64,000 nt of DNA from Tranzscheliella williamsii (GCA_023212725.1 JALBYF010000001.1:1-64000); one strand, 5' to 3'; positions 44,501 through 56,496 are shown, counted from the stretch's first letter. The notes: generated by a model not told the origin, from the sequence alone. Numbers and translations: made by a program.

Positions 44501-45000
44501 GCAAGAACATGGGCAGAGAGAAAGGCCGCGCTAGTGCTGGTGACTACTGTTGAGCTAGAGCTAGAGATTGATCTACAGGGTCGAACTGGCTGGTTCGGAT
44601 GTGAGGGACGAGGCTCATGAGACTCAGCCGCCTGCACGGATGGTGAGCAAACGGAGCTCTGTCGGGTCTGCGGTGATTCCACCGGGAGCAGCAGCGGCAC
44701 TTGCTGTAGCGGAGTAAGCGCTTGGTTCTGTGCTGAATTGCTCGAGGAATGCTGAGCAGACCGGTGAATTGCTACGCTGAAGGGCGAAACGGTCTCCTCT
44801 GTCGGGTCTTCCGGGGCATTTGAATCGAAAGACGTCTGGCTAGAGTATGGCAGTTCGACTGTACTCTGTGATAGCACGAGGCGGTCCTCGTCATCGGACG
44901 TTGCGACAACCTCTGCGATGTTCTTGGGTGTTATTTCTGGTGGATGATCTTGGCGCAGCAGAGGATCCACTGCTCCGGCAGCTGAAGCATCGCGCGGCAT
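38566..45000 (-). CDS. Mms22/Mus7-like genome stability protein
   Basis: A single exon of 2144 aa. The N-terminal 900 residues are disordered, Ser/Arg-rich, with motifs such as RQLKKMMPAGMARKHIRDL and QVRLDRYV that occur in the front part of fungal Mus7/Mms22 proteins. The C-terminal 1200 residues are helical and uncharged overall, with long repeats of Leu-rich helices. In yeasts Mms22 is a substrate adaptor of the Rtt101 cullin ligase and supports recovery of stalled replication forks. It is longer than fission yeast Mus7 (1888 aa). The assignment rests on layout and short motifs, so a different large helical protein is possible. Divergent from SOD2. Confidence 0.6.
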   Translation of the reverse strand: MPRDASAAGAVDPLLRQDHPPEITPKNIAEVVATSDDEDRLVLSQSTVELPYSSQTSFDSNAPEDPTEETVSPFSVAIHRSAQHSSSNSAQNQALTPLQQVPLLLPVESPQTRQSSVCSPSVQAAESHEPRPSHPNQPVRPCRSISSSSSTVVTSTSAAFLSAHVLATTSALSSALDALWPLDTNEPSIGPSLLTPSFATAMTGTSNIPTATKRAARRSLSPSLSQAVCQPHQPVARPSQSRIAARHSAPPMSSPAGPSMPRRLPSPSHQPHRQRELSVGVPALSAHGLSTDISHVSTDEAFARAAAQLPPSPPRRQLRARKAQQLNPYTMEAIRYQKTLIRNDWQDAVVSQREWHRQERRRIAEEAARARAETGTDGSQPQTQNQWLVNSSEPSSEVDADQDLHSSSQHSVAPAITIDLPLVSHISLNQNRSGPTSPRSSQSDALPDLAEMIATRRRQGPPNQGPKQQSRQKTSRIKTYKKGRRPDDAHGNKAPGLTPTSDDRASGERPDPSSSSARVLHLASHWDRALSPEGHNSDLASSNSIDPSGIQRHTPAAQVDNAVSVDDSSEDERPVPPSTSKRKPRRSRWSGDGSSSDSTDYERRFRQLKKMMPAGMARKHIRDLRAMRHGKAYHSDGHLSSISTGTSNDAEGAGDVTIMSHGKVLDTPTTSPLDAATVELRPGETRKRLRRRDSLDGDNALLLSPDSDSSSSGLSLDNVSQHQEAVSSESESETAAWWTADRYMHDIPYREKDAIDRMLSRTGGKRRSLAPHPHRRSVLGPASTGQVRLDRYVSTATNRGQNGSRALREINENKNRVSTLRSHESHASRASHHHGDDTSTSAQHGRSKKKRRLDPRVGKPKRQQQGPPLQLRNPPVVHPRTRPRLDLDRDDIFFSRYPNDIADVESDPEQQTDILQMLGGDGPSHSALPDARLAMPRRAPLKNVSLSSFPTAVAAANAPNNATPSPATSGSDGRFPRLQRAVGDSPRTPDSPLALQEFAYNKTPLEPHTVRPAKQDLDIIQDVEQWDDFEGIRMDFGIHPLSSDAPPFEGRLLQDDYLSDLLSLPDRLMLGERAQTTASVGDVLRLGDVMITLDMDADVLLSTLPVLFENLRYQIAQVCGTIPSEDSARRINSLLHDVRHFICSWLTKSAGIANNLHAAAVFRSYRAILLRLDHLQTSLLSLAVKGGIADACLQLCWTRFELCWRAIAICDACPNTAMEAESPTVDELLSFTRTIMSLLLHRGLHRSVRALRQRIRQNRDDFEPTGAPDHGRISETNDSLSMWISLIHLLSSFERSRGIFEGGNLFWSQFELAFDKWDKALISRAPLIRAESMWYCILSLCSFSQIDPHGKPQAELQLGQSWRLVVRALAFTKLRQEERIEAKMSWHSLAKRDTYIRIVLQRCCLLASSWNWKMDGSEVALARLFDIFNSHKLSDLPTESDHDFPAFLRDFDVQRLDVAEFEEKDTKQDPCYHLFIKLLARAGRELRTSAKDDQDGDRRISRLFSRMTPVRVMPFTRTNLPTSSQRSVLFNHYTVVMVFLHLVPSSFSQRLRQIQSFLPAFKDADFLSQVTCIRAMMYAAVLFQHHHLDVTPVSNWFGEVIDALIREHDAAEKLTGNFLRQQQRHELQTRGTLASNDTTRLAPPFENAPGRQVALKRQGEVMRLLVAVLRSIQHVIRHPDLNGPAETDDTRRIAQLPDLRLLHLSWSKHLLEAQLATEPTIGQEALKCIQTFLLARIKAFETRKPSDLCQRGAHGLKANGGEDSQDSFAELFEAEDDFDFGDPFLAQLLDGATADTGGSSNGAVGKDNTVAATAAVERRAWDRKFGEYVKETISPSLFQLLSNIYHPDRRVQHGNDATLGVTERITDQRFGSASLTAGGASHRMAQLLRVAERRKYLELIVDCWAGCAHVLVSNGLREWSSYLGFGNESWKRIDDPIGRRDVGLRFLQNVLSLDPNVAKKREYEAEIIAVWMQTAVARVLSIQDVFTSSLLRVEPGGAGSAGKPSLLEEMVGRWRAILHPNTMTDSAGGLAPTASDARPLDLDGFAAHRREMLSASYSCLAGRASGAGQGGAVFSALSALLSSVRVYVDDAPLLTDGVDAGSSDYLRFCRDTLADLDRQMAATPLLRSLKPQYDNTVAAVSPSS

Positions 45001-45636
45001 GCCATCCGCATCTCTGAGATCTATGGATCACTGCACCCTCTTCACAGCAACTAGTGCATCCTTCCCTGCTGATCGTGTCCAGGTGGTTGCTAGCGATGCT
45101 CGTGGGTAGCTGTGGCGAAAAGCAACAGATGGCGCCGACTGGTTGCTCGAGCAGCATACAGCTCAGCCCATGGCTAAAAAGCGTGAAGTCCAAGTGTTAC
45201 ACTCGCATTAACGCGACGCGCGAAATCAGTAGCGGCTTGTCCATCGGGTTCGCTCCCGATCCAGCCTTCATATTTCCCACGCTCTAGTTAAGGTTGACTA
45301 AAGCGTGATCGGTGCGCTTTCGTCAAATTGAAATTGTGATTGCGTCAAAGTGCGTTTTGCTCTTGTGGAGGGTAGCAAGCAGGAAGAGTCAGTGAAATGT
45401 CACAGTGTGAGTGAATCGAATCTGAACGTGAATATGAATGTGAATGACTGTGACTGTGATATGAAGCCGGCGATGGCACGAGCGGGGCCAATGGTGAGTT
45501 GGAGCAAACAAGCTTCAGCGTAGAGCATGCATATCGAGTCGCGGAGTATATCTTTCATACCATCACTCTCACCATCTATCAAAAACATAGCAGACCGACC
45601 ACCACATTCTTCGTCTCCAGCGTCATTGTATTCAAC
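45001..45636. repeat. divergent promoter MMS22/SOD2 with GTGA repeats
   Basis: 636 bp. Around 45385-45470 runs a degenerate series of GTGA, GTGAAT and TGTGAC units. Similar units lie upstream of NIF3 and, as TCAC/GTCACA, upstream of the Pol III subunit gene. Otherwise unremarkable. Confidence 0.55.
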
Positions 45637-46406
45637 ATGCTTCGCACTGCTCTCTCCCGATCTGCTGTTTCCGTCAAGGCCGGCGCAAGGCCCTTGGCTG
45701 CTGCCTCAATGGCGGTGCGGAGTAAGCACACACTGCCTGACCTGTCCTACGACTACGGTGCGCTGGAGCCCGCGATCTCATCCAAGATCATGGAGCTGCA
45801 TCACAGCAAGCATCACCAAACCTATGTCAACGGTCTGAATCAGGCTGAGGAGCAGCTTAGCGACGCCATCAGCAAGAAGGATGTCAAATCAGCTATCGCC
45901 GTGCAGAAGGCCATCAACTTTAACGGCGGCGGTCACATCAACCACACGCTTTTCTGGGAGAATCTCGCTCCCCAGAAGAATGGCGGCGGTGAGCTGCAGG
46001 CCGGCGCGCTCAAGGACGCCATCGACCGCGACTTTGGCGGCCTGGACCAGCTCAAGCAGAAGTTCAACGGCCAGATCGCCGCCATTCAGGGCTCCGGCTG
46101 GGGCTGGCTCGGTTACAACCCCCAGACTAAGAAGCTTGACATCGTCACCACCGCCAACCAGGACCCTCTTCTTTGTAAGTCTTCCGCCCGGCGTCGCGAG
46201 ATGGCTCCTAGTAAAGTATACTGATCCCGCCTGCTTTTCCTTTGCCTCGTTGCCGCATCGCAGCGCATGTGCCCCTCATCGGCGTCGACGCCTGGGAGCA
46301 TGCCTTCTACCTGCAGTACCAGAACGTCAAGGCTGACTACTTCAAGGCCATCTGGGATGTGATCAACTTTAAGGCTGCCGAGGACCGTCTCAAGAAGGCT
46401 CAGTAA
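45637..46406 (+). CDS. SOD2: manganese superoxide dismutase, mitochondrial
   Basis: Two exons, 45637-46174 and 46264-46406, give 226 aa; the join reads [18 protein letters not shown]. The N-terminal about 29 residues are a mitochondrial presequence ([12 protein letters not shown]..), followed by the Mn-SOD mature start [16 protein letters not shown]. Metal ligands align as His55, His103, Asp188 and His192, and the GGG and Gln-rich features expected of Mn rather than Fe enzymes are present. It removes superoxide in the matrix. It is divergent from the MMS22-like gene across 636 bp. Confidence 0.97.
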
Positions 46407-46583
46407 GCCGCTCGCCGAAAAGCAAGGAGCTGTAATCCGAGATTCGCTGAAGCTGCAATAATCACAAACACTCTATCACAAACGCTTTCTCACAAACGCT
46501 CTGGGTGTCTGTGCCGCGAGGACGCTGCTTGCCACCAAGCTATGGTTATGGAGGGATGGTGGTGATGCGGAAGGTTTTGGGGC

Positions 46584-48362
46584 CTAGAACTGCATCGCGC
46601 CGTCATTGGGCGAGGGCGTCTCGTTGCCCCACTGCATGCTGAACGCTAGCGCAATGAGGGCGGCCTCTTTGCGGCGCTGGTCTGGGTCGGAGATGTCTCG
46701 GACGCGTTGCGCGTGCCAGTGGAGCTGTTGGAACTGGGCGGCGAGGTCCTGCGCCTGCGCTCCGGAGGGGTGCGGGCTGCCGAAGCCGAGCGGCCCGGCT
46801 TCGAGACGGGAGGCGATGTTGGCGCCAAACAGCTGGTTCTGCATCTGCGCGACGTCGGTGTCGCTGGGAAACGCGTCGTCATCGTCGGGCGCATCCAGGT
46901 CGTTGGCATCGAACGTAGCGCTGGCTGCGACGCTTGCCGATGTCGCCTGCGCCACCGACGACGAAGAGGCAGGTACGCCAGTCTGGAACGGAAGAAAGTC
47001 GTCGTCGAACGTAGGCCCCAGGTGGCCCTCTGCATCTGCGCTGGCGGCCAGCGTCGGGTCATTTCGGCCTGTGCTGGTTCCCGTCTGTCTGTCCGCGGGC
47101 GCAGAAGGCCAGCTTGGATCTTCTGCCTCCAGGAAGGCTTCCAGATCGGCCAGGTCGTCTGCCTTCTCCGACGAGGCGAGGAAGAGCCTCGCCAGCTTTT
47201 CGTCCAGGTCCCTGGTCTCGGCGTGTGTAGCAACACCCAGATCCGGCAACATCGCCCCACTCAGCAGATCTTGCAGCTTGTTGCCCGTCGCCAGAGACTC
47301 ATCATCACCTTGCATAGCCCGGCCCCAGCCTGCTGATGGCTCGACCGCCTTACTTGCGTCGACGGTATCGTCATCTGCTCCATGGAAGGTGTCAGAGAAC
47401 CCATGGCCCGGGTCCGCGGAGACAGAATCGAGTGCGCCGTTGGGAAGATCTCCGCCAAAGGCCCGTGTGCTATGCGTCTTTCTTGTAAGTCCGTTCCACA
47501 TGTGGTTCATCAGCGCTTCTCTGATCCGGTCGATACCGCCGCCATCTTGACTTTCGGATTGATCGTCGCTGTCTTCGTTATCCGCTGGTTCGTCGTCGTC
47601 TTCTTCATCGATGGCGATGAACTCCCAACCGTACTCTGCATAAAGGGCGACTAGATCGGATGTTGTGGGTGGTCGCGGCCGTGTAGCGTCGGCTCGGTGT
47701 GAAGAGGACGGGGGCCTCTGCTCGTCCTCAAGCAGAGTAACCATATGTGCATTCGACGATGGGTCGAGCACGGTGATGCCGGCCACGATGCTGACTTCGG
47801 CTTGGAATCCTGCGGCAACATCCGACTCTATCTGCGCCAGCATGGCTATGTGCTCGTCCAGACTCCTGCTTCGCTCCACGACAACGACATAGGCTGGGAT
47901 GCCGTCCAGTGCGAGCCTCGAACTTTGCGGCTGTTCGCGATGGGTATGCGCCGCCGCCGGGGCGGCTACTGGACGCGCTGCCAGAGCGGGGAAGGTCTTC
48001 AGCATGACATCCGCCTCATAGTATCGGTTGGAGATATGCCATGGCACCGCTATGTGCCGAGTCTCTCGGGCATCGCTCTGGCCGTGGCCGCTGGGAGCTA
48101 CATAGGTGAACGAGCTCGCTCCGTCCTCGTCGTCGTCCTCCTCCGCTACGCCGGATGCCGTCCCTTCGTTCTGTCCCGACTCGCTACCTGACTGCCACGA
48201 AGAGCCCTGCGCTATGGCATGTATGAGGTTCGAAGCTGCTCTCGCCAGGACTCCGGCCGTAGCTGATGTTTCGCGGCCTCTGGAGGACAGCTGCGGGCTG
48301 AGCGGGATCACTGCCACTGTGTTGAGCCGGTCGTCGTCGCGCGGCGGGACAGGTATCGCCAT
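46584..48362 (-). CDS. Irc6/AAGAB (p34) family adaptin-assembly protein
   Basis: A single exon of 592 aa. The front part aligns by eye with AAGAB: a hydrophobic strand (TVAVIPLS), then WHISNRYYEADV, IPAYVVVVERSRSLDEH, and YAEYGWEFIAID before an acidic linker and GIDRIREALMNHMW. The C-terminal DLEAFLEAEDPSW and a helical end resemble the chaperone's dimerisation tail. AAGAB helps assemble AP1 and AP2 hemicomplexes in animals, and yeast Irc6 binds clathrin adaptors. It is longer than human AAGAB (315 aa), the extra length being disordered. The gene for AP-1/2 beta adaptin is two genes away (50555-52834). Confidence 0.7.
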   Translation of the reverse strand: MAIPVPPRDDDRLNTVAVIPLSPQLSSRGRETSATAGVLARAASNLIHAIAQGSSWQSGSESGQNEGTASGVAEEDDDEDGASSFTYVAPSGHGQSDARETRHIAVPWHISNRYYEADVMLKTFPALAARPVAAPAAAHTHREQPQSSRLALDGIPAYVVVVERSRSLDEHIAMLAQIESDVAAGFQAEVSIVAGITVLDPSSNAHMVTLLEDEQRPPSSSHRADATRPRPPTTSDLVALYAEYGWEFIAIDEEDDDEPADNEDSDDQSESQDGGGIDRIREALMNHMWNGLTRKTHSTRAFGGDLPNGALDSVSADPGHGFSDTFHGADDDTVDASKAVEPSAGWGRAMQGDDESLATGNKLQDLLSGAMLPDLGVATHAETRDLDEKLARLFLASSEKADDLADLEAFLEAEDPSWPSAPADRQTGTSTGRNDPTLAASADAEGHLGPTFDDDFLPFQTGVPASSSSVAQATSASVAASATFDANDLDAPDDDDAFPSDTDVAQMQNQLFGANIASRLEAGPLGFGSPHPSGAQAQDLAAQFQQLHWHAQRVRDISDPDQRRKEAALIALAFSMQWGNETPSPNDGAMQF

Positions 48363-48945
48363 CTCCGCTGTCTGTACTGGTCAGCAGCTGCGACCGCGGA
48401 TATGAGTTCAGAGCGAGGACGAGGAGGGGAAAGAAGGTCGTGCACCCTGCCCGATGCACCAAGTGCCTGTCGAAAGCCCGATCTGCGAAACCGCAAGCAC
48501 CAACGTAACTCACACTGCTCGTCCAGCTCTTGAGCGCGATGCCAGCCTAGACCTTCCCCGGTCGGGCAATAGCGTTTCACCGGCCGTGCTCCTGAAGTGG
48601 AATAGCAAGGCGGTCGATCTTCAGTAGTTGTGTGGCCACATGCGGAGACGGCCAATGGCTGGCTGCGGCGGAGAGAAGGTAAGTGTAGGTATGCTACGTA
48701 ACTGATTCAGCTTAACAGCCACAGTGCCTCGAAAATGAAGAGCAACCCACCAGAAGAAGAATATTCACACTATCTGGAGGAGAAAAAAATCCTCGAGCTA
48801 CGACCAGACGGCGACAACACCTGGCTTAAGCGGCCGCCAGTAAGGTTACCCCACCCTACCATCATCCTCAGGAGCACCTGCGATTCACGAAGACCCGCGC
48901 TTCCCACGTCACGTTTCACCACCTGCCTTGGGCCATCTGTTGACC
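48363..48945. promoter_or_regulatory. divergent promoter IRC6-like/ADE13
   Basis: 583 bp between starts; no repeat or RNA gene recognised. A frame open on the minus strand (48308-48655) lacks a family match, so I do not extend the IRC6-like gene upstream. Confidence 0.4.
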
Positions 48946-50394
48946 ATGTCGTCGTTCGAGTCGTGGCAGTCGCCGCTGAGCAGCCGGTATGCTTCCAAGG
49001 AGATGTCGGGTCTCTTCTCGAATGCTACCCGCTTTGGCACGTGGCGACAGCTGTGGCTGAACCTGGCGATTGCCGAGAAGGAGCTGGGGCTCGACATCCC
49101 GCAGGAGGCGATCGACCAGATGCAGGCGAATCTGACGCTCAACGAGGAGCAGATGGTACTGGCTGGCGAAGAGGAGAAGAAGCGCCGACACGATGTCATG
49201 GCGCACGTCCATGTTTTTGGTGTCGTAGCCCCCAAGGCTGCTGGCTTTATCCACCTTGGCGCGACATCGTGCTACGTTACCGACAACGCTGATCTGATCT
49301 TCCTGCGCAAGGGGCTGGATCTGCTGCTGCCAAAGCTGGCCCTTGTCATCGAGCGGCTGTCCGCCTTTGCTGAGAAGCACAAGGCGCTGCCGACGCTCGG
49401 CTTTACGCACATGCAGCCGGCACAGTTGACGACCGTCGGCAAGCGAGCGACGCTGTGGATCCAGGAGCTGCTGTGGGATCTGCGCAACATCCAGCGCGCG
49501 CGCGACGACCTGGGCTTCCGCGGGGTCAAGGGCACCACGGGCACACAGGCGTCGTTCCTCGCGCTCTTCGACGGCGACCACGCCAAGGTCGAGGCGCTGG
49601 ACGAGCGCGTCACCCAGTTGTTCGACTTCCCGTACGCGATGCCCGTCACGGGGCAGACCTACTCGCGCAAGGTCGACATCGACGTGCTGAACAGCCTCGC
49701 GTCGTTTTCGGCGTCGGCACTCAAGATGGCCACGGACATCCGTCTGCTCTGCCACCTCAAGGAGGTCGAGGAGCCGTTTGAGAAGGACCAGATCGGCTCG
49801 TCTGCCATGGCGTACAAGCGCAACCCGATGCGCTCCGAGCGCGTCTGCGGCCTTGCGCGCTGGCTGGGCAACACGGTCAACTCGGCGCGCGAGACCGCCG
49901 GCTCGCAGTGGATGGAGCGCACCCTGGACGACTCGGCCAACCGCCGCCTCTCGATCCCCGAGGCATTCCTCACCGCCGACGTGATCCTCACCATCCTGCA
50001 GAACGTCTCCGAGGGCCTCGTAGTCTACCCCGCCATTATCGCGCGTCGCATCCAGAGCGAGCTGCCGTTCATGGCCACTGAGAACGTCATCATGGCCGTC
50101 GTCCGCGCCGGCGGCGACCGCCAGGAGTGCCACGAGCGCATCCGTGTCCTCTCCCACCAGGCCGCCGCCCAGGTCAAGGAGCATGGCAAGGAGAACGACC
50201 TGATCGACCGCATCAAGCAGGACCCCTACTTCCAGCCCATCCTTCCCCAGATGGACCAGCTCCTCGACCCCGCCTCCTTCACCGGCCGTGCAGAACAGCA
50301 GGTCGACAGCTTCCTCGCAAAGTGGGTCCGCCCTGCCCTCGAGCCCTTCCACGCCCACATCTCTGGCTCTGCCAAGGCCGAGCTCTCCGTCTAA
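48946..50394 (+). CDS. ADE13: adenylosuccinate lyase
   Basis: A single exon of 482 aa, the same length as yeast Ade13. The family signature [11 protein letters not shown] lies near residues 284-294, including the mobile-loop serine; [14 protein letters not shown] and TQASFLALF are further family motifs. It catalyses two steps in purine synthesis: release of fumarate from SAICAR and from adenylosuccinate. The first ATG in frame is at 48946; a codon 18 bp upstream is not ATG. A 660-aa antisense frame over this gene is a shadow. Confidence 0.96.
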   Translation: MSSFESWQSPLSSRYASKEMSGLFSNATRFGTWRQLWLNLAIAEKELGLDIPQEAIDQMQANLTLNEEQMVLAGEEEKKRRHDVMAHVHVFGVVAPKAAGFIHLGATSCYVTDNADLIFLRKGLDLLLPKLALVIERLSAFAEKHKALPTLGFTHMQPAQLTTVGKRATLWIQELLWDLRNIQRARDDLGFRGVKGTTGTQASFLALFDGDHAKVEALDERVTQLFDFPYAMPVTGQTYSRKVDIDVLNSLASFSASALKMATDIRLLCHLKEVEEPFEKDQIGSSAMAYKRNPMRSERVCGLARWLGNTVNSARETAGSQWMERTLDDSANRRLSIPEAFLTADVILTILQNVSEGLVVYPAIIARRIQSELPFMATENVIMAVVRAGGDRQECHERIRVLSHQAAAQVKEHGKENDLIDRIKQDPYFQPILPQMDQLLDPASFTGRAEQQVDSFLAKWVRPALEPFHAHISGSAKAELSV

Positions 50395-50554
50395 CTCCCG
50401 CGCATTCCAACCTGTTTTTCTGAACCTTGCTTTGTGCGTGCTACACACCGCGCTCCTGCACGTGCGTGACAGTATGATGACGTGGTGGGTAACGGCAGAG
50501 TCGGGCTGTGATTCGATAGGGACTGCGCGGACGGGGCAGGGGAGCAGCGCAGGA

Positions 50555-52834
50555 TCAGAAGAGTCCCAGTAGGTCGTCCTGGCCGGAGGGTGGGTTTGGC
50601 GCGGCGGCGGCGGCAGCGGCGAACGCGTGGGTGGGGGTGGGGGAGAGGGAGGGCGATGCGGATCCGTTGGTGGTGGGGACGAGGGCGCTGAGTGTCTGCA
50701 TGCCGTTTCTGGCGCCGGGCTCGTCGGCGCCGGGCGCGGCGTCAAAGAGGCCGAGGAGGTCGTTGAGGCCGGCGCCGCCCGTCGCGGGTGGCGCGCCGAT
50801 GCCAGCGCGGGCGGCACCCTGCGCACTGGGCGGCGCGCCAATAACCAAGTCGTCCAACCCCGCCAAGGCACCCAGCGCACCAGCACCCTGGCCGGCACCG
50901 GCAGACGCTACCTCATCGTCCTCACCAAAGTCCAGCAGATTCTCCGACTTCTGCCCCTGCACCACCGTCGCCAGCGCCTTTTCGCGCGTGATGGCATCGT
51001 CCGCCGCGTCGCCGCCTTCCTCCTTGGCACGCATCCCGTCCGCACCGAACCGCACCTTGCCAATAAACGTGCTGGCCGGCTTGTGGTACGCACTCGCCAA
51101 GCTCGACAGCTCGCTCACCAGCTCGTCCAACATGGCCGGCGACACCGTCGTCAGCGGAATCGAAATCGGCGGTCGCGCCGCCAATATCACGCTCCGCCCC
51201 GCGTTGGCGTCGGAAGAGGATAGTAAACGCCAGTAGATAAAGGCCCGGTCTCGAATGTCGGGGCTGTCGCACTCTTTGGTCGCCTTTTCAAGCACCTGCT
51301 GCACAATCTGCTGGGCGAGCGCCGACTCGGGTTTCTTGAGAAAGGCCTTGACGATCGCGGTAAGCGTTTGAAATTGCACTTGGTAAGGCTCGTCGACGAA
51401 GGTGTCGAGGAAGAGGGAGAGCAGGTCCTCGGCATTAGAGATCTTCTCGGCGTATTCTCCCAATATCCAGATGAGCGATGCCTTGGCTTCAGGCTCGTCT
51501 AGCTCCTCGAGATTCGAGCAGAGCGTAGGGATGATGCCCTCGTAGTTTTTGGGATACTTGCGGAAGATGTCCTTGATGACAACGACGGCTTCCTGTACTA
51601 CGTAGCTCACCTTGGTCGCGATTAGGTCCAGCAGCACATGGACGCAGCGCTCCGCCGCGCTGTCGATCTTGATGGCACACTGGCCGATGGCGCGCACAGC
51701 TCGTCGGACAAACTCGACGTCGACCTCGGAAGCGTACTCCTTGAGTTCGGAGAGGAGCATGTCGACATTTCTCTCGTTGGCAAGTTTGATCATGATCTCC
51801 ACCTTTTCCAGCTTGACGTAGCTAGGATCGTTGTACTTGCAGAAAAACACTCTGAGCTCGGAGGAAAGGATATCTGGGCGTTTCTGCAAGACTAGATTAA
51901 TGTTGCGGAGCGCGACCCACTGTACCTCTGGTGCAGATGAGACAAGGGTGACAAGGGGTGGCGCCATCTTTCGAATGAGCTGCTTGATGAGCTCGTCATT
52001 GGAACGGACCTTGACCATGTGGATCAGAATGACTTTGACCGCGCCGAGGACGACAGAGCCATTGGCATGTTGAAACTGGGGCATGACACGTTCGCAGATG
52101 TGCTCTGCTTCCTTTTCGTCCCTGGCCTTATACCTGGCCAGCGAGTTGAGGATGGCGATCCTGCCCCACTCGGTGCACTCGTTCAGGGCGATGAGCAACT
52201 TGGTGAGGATTTCCGAGTCGATGATAAAGACGGCCGAGGCGCCGGAAGGATCATTCTCGAGCGCAGTCTGGTGGATGTCGGTCAAAGCGGTGACGGCATT
52301 GGCTACCACCATAGGATTGCTGTCTCCGACCATGTCCTTGAGAACGCCAACAAAGCCTCTGTCCACCGCCAAGTCCGGCTTGAGGTCGTAGAGCTTTGCA
52401 ACACAGATGGCAGCGGTTTTCCGTACATAGGGGTTGTCGTCTCTCAAGCCCTTCTCGAGAGGATCGGAAAGATAGTCGATGATCTTTTCGGCGCGCAAGC
52501 ATCCCATCGTCCGTATCGCCAGCGCGCGAACGAGCGGGTTAGGATCTTCTGAATCTTTGACAAACGTGTTGACGGCCAGGATGACAAGCTCGGGCTGGGT
52601 CTTGGCATAGTTCATAAGGTAGAGGTAAACGAGCTTCTTCTGTTCGAGGTCTTCTGTCTGCATGTTTTTCAGCACGTCGGGGAAGAGACCGCTAACGTCC
52701 TTGCCCACGGTCATGTTGGCGATGACGCGCTTGATAGCATCCTTGCGTCGATCCCTGTATTCCGAGTTGAGATCGGAACGAAGCTCAAAGTTCTCGCCCT
52801 TGCGAGGAGCATTGAAGAAGCGCGGCCTGCTCAT
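50555..52834 (-). CDS. APL2: AP-1/AP-2 complex subunit beta (beta adaptin)
   Basis: A single exon of 759 aa. The start [18 protein letters not shown] and the trunk of ARM/HEAT-type helices ([20 protein letters not shown] ..) are those of beta adaptin. The last 200 residues are a Gly/Ala/Pro-rich hinge with clathrin-box-like LLDFGED (about residue 630), DLLGLFD and a terminal DLLGLF; no folded ear is present, as in many fungal beta subunits. The beta subunit binds clathrin and pairs with mu. Whether it serves AP-1 or also AP-2 cannot be settled by eye. Its partner in assembly, an Irc6-like protein, lies 2.2 kb to the left. Confidence 0.93.
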   Translation of the reverse strand: MSRPRFFNAPRKGENFELRSDLNSEYRDRRKDAIKRVIANMTVGKDVSGLFPDVLKNMQTEDLEQKKLVYLYLMNYAKTQPELVILAVNTFVKDSEDPNPLVRALAIRTMGCLRAEKIIDYLSDPLEKGLRDDNPYVRKTAAICVAKLYDLKPDLAVDRGFVGVLKDMVGDSNPMVVANAVTALTDIHQTALENDPSGASAVFIIDSEILTKLLIALNECTEWGRIAILNSLARYKARDEKEAEHICERVMPQFQHANGSVVLGAVKVILIHMVKVRSNDELIKQLIRKMAPPLVTLVSSAPEVQWVALRNINLVLQKRPDILSSELRVFFCKYNDPSYVKLEKVEIMIKLANERNVDMLLSELKEYASEVDVEFVRRAVRAIGQCAIKIDSAAERCVHVLLDLIATKVSYVVQEAVVVIKDIFRKYPKNYEGIIPTLCSNLEELDEPEAKASLIWILGEYAEKISNAEDLLSLFLDTFVDEPYQVQFQTLTAIVKAFLKKPESALAQQIVQQVLEKATKECDSPDIRDRAFIYWRLLSSSDANAGRSVILAARPPISIPLTTVSPAMLDELVSELSSLASAYHKPASTFIGKVRFGADGMRAKEEGGDAADDAITREKALATVVQGQKSENLLDFGEDDEVASAGAGQGAGALGALAGLDDLVIGAPPSAQGAARAGIGAPPATGGAGLNDLLGLFDAAPGADEPGARNGMQTLSALVPTTNGSASPSLSPTPTHAFAAAAAAAPNPPSGQDDLLGLF

Positions 52835-54823
<1,989 letters not shown>

Positions 54824-55086
54824 CTCCCCGCTCGCCCTATCCCCATTCTGCACTATACCCTCCGGCCCCGCTCCGGTCGCCGGCCTGTCGTTCGCTCATC
54901 TCCTGTATTTGTGCCGTTGCTCTGCGTCACTTTGTCTGCAATGCATGCTACTTGTCATTCCCCCGTCTGGGCTTGTCTGCGGTCGGTCTGTGCTGACACG
55001 GGGTGCGCGCGGCGGGTGGCGGGTATCCTGCCGCAGGGGGTGCATTGCAGGATGGGCGCAGTACAAATACAATGGAGGGCGGGGGG

Positions 55087-56496
55087 CTAGAGGAAGTACT
55101 GGCTGTGCAGGCTCACGGCGCGGTTCTGGTCGGGGACCGCGTCGAAGATTTTGAAGTTGGACTCGGTCGCCTGCCAGGAGTCGGGGCGTGGTGGGGGCGA
55201 GGTGGACGAGGCGGTCTGCTCGGCGGCGGCCATGTCCTCGCCCGCGTCGCGCGCCTCGGCCGCCTCCGCCCCCACCAGCGCCGACGACGCCTTGCTCTCA
55301 AACGCAATCAGATCATCCACCGCAAAGATCGACGCAACATTGCCACACCGGTAGCAGTAGTTCGGCGCTGACCACACCGTGACAATGTTGTTGTCGTGCA
55401 TCAGCTTGTACCCCTCCTGCACCAGCTGGTGCGCCCGCGCGATCAGGCTCAACCCGTTGACGTGGTTGAACTCCTTCGTCACCGCCGAGCCGAACAGCCA
55501 TCCCGCCCCTCGCGGCGACACTCGCCACGTCTCGATGTCGTCCGGATCGCTCCACATCAGGTCTGCAAAAGAAAAAGCCAGGCGTCCACAAGAGCCAGGC
55601 GTCGGCAAGAGCGAGGTGTGGACGAGAGCGAGATGTGGGTCAGTCATGCGGGCCATACCGTTGTCCACTGGCGGGTGTAAAAGACATACCACAAAAGGCG
55701 CCTTCATGCGGCACTTCCTGTGCTCTGGCGATGATGCGGATCTGATCCAGCGTCCTTACGTCTGGACTCAACCCGCCGTGTACACAGAGTACTCTCCCGT
55801 CGATAATCTGTGCCGATAGCGAGAACCACAGCAGCGTCAGCTAGCGGCTTCTATGAGGAAAACCCGCGCAGCCTAAGCAGCGTGGGCGAGTGTACTCACA
55901 GCAGCAAGGTTCAAGTAGTCAAAGACCTGGCAGCAACTCTTCCAGACATTTGCATTGCCGTACTTTCGCTGACACTCATCGTAGAAGCCGTAGACTTGGG
56001 TGATCTGGCGTGACTCGTGATTGCCTCTCAGGAGGGTAATCCGATCTGGAAAGCGGGCCTTGAGCGCCATGAGCAGGGAAAATGTTTCCAAGCTGAAGTA
56101 GCCTCGGTCGACAAAGTCACCCTGTTAGCCAGATTGAAGAAGCAGCCAGAAGAGCAGTAGTAATGATGTGGTCAGCAGCAGGACAGTTTTCAGACACGCA
56201 GTTAGCATCAACCGTCATTGTGAGCAGCGTCGAGGACCATGTACTGGGAGGATACGCACCATAAAGACATAACTTGTATCCGGTGCCTCGCCGCCGACCC
56301 TGAAGAGTTCTAGGAGGTCCCAGAACTGTCCGTGGATATCGCCGCAGACGGTCACCGGGCTGGATACGGGCTGGATGTTGCTCTCTTCCATCAGGATGCC
56401 TCTGACCATCTCGCACAGCGCCTTGATGTCGGGCTCTGGAAGGTATTTGCATTGTCGAAGCTGGGCGATCCAACTATCGGGATTGCCCACCGCCAT
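55087..56496 (-). CDS. SIT4: PP6-type protein phosphatase catalytic subunit (Sit4 family)
   Basis: Four exons on the minus strand, 56496-56260, 56121-55900, 55807-55690 and 55562-55087, give 350 aa. Catalytic motifs are GDIHG (about 52-56), GDFVDRG (80-86) and GNHE (112-115). [15 protein letters not shown] and [17 protein letters not shown] are closer to PP6/Sit4 than to PP2A. The C-terminus YFL matches the methyl-accepting Leu tail of the PP2A group. An Ala/Glu/Ser-rich insertion of about 50 residues (277-328) lies just before the tail, making the protein longer than human PP6 (305). Sit4 acts with SAP subunits in G1 and nutrient (TOR) signalling. It is divergent from the RPC2 gene. Confidence 0.88.

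Noticed and set aside
45230..45275. B-box-like GGTTCGCTCCC as a tRNA
   Set aside because: No A box at the right distance and no acceptor pairing.
48363..48655. Upstream exon of the Irc6-like gene
   Set aside because: The N-terminal strand of the family is already present after the ATG at 48362; the upstream frame has no match.
48916..50898. 660-aa minus-strand frame over ADE13
   Set aside because: It mirrors the GC-rich codons of adenylosuccinate lyase, shows no family motif and is low complexity at its start.
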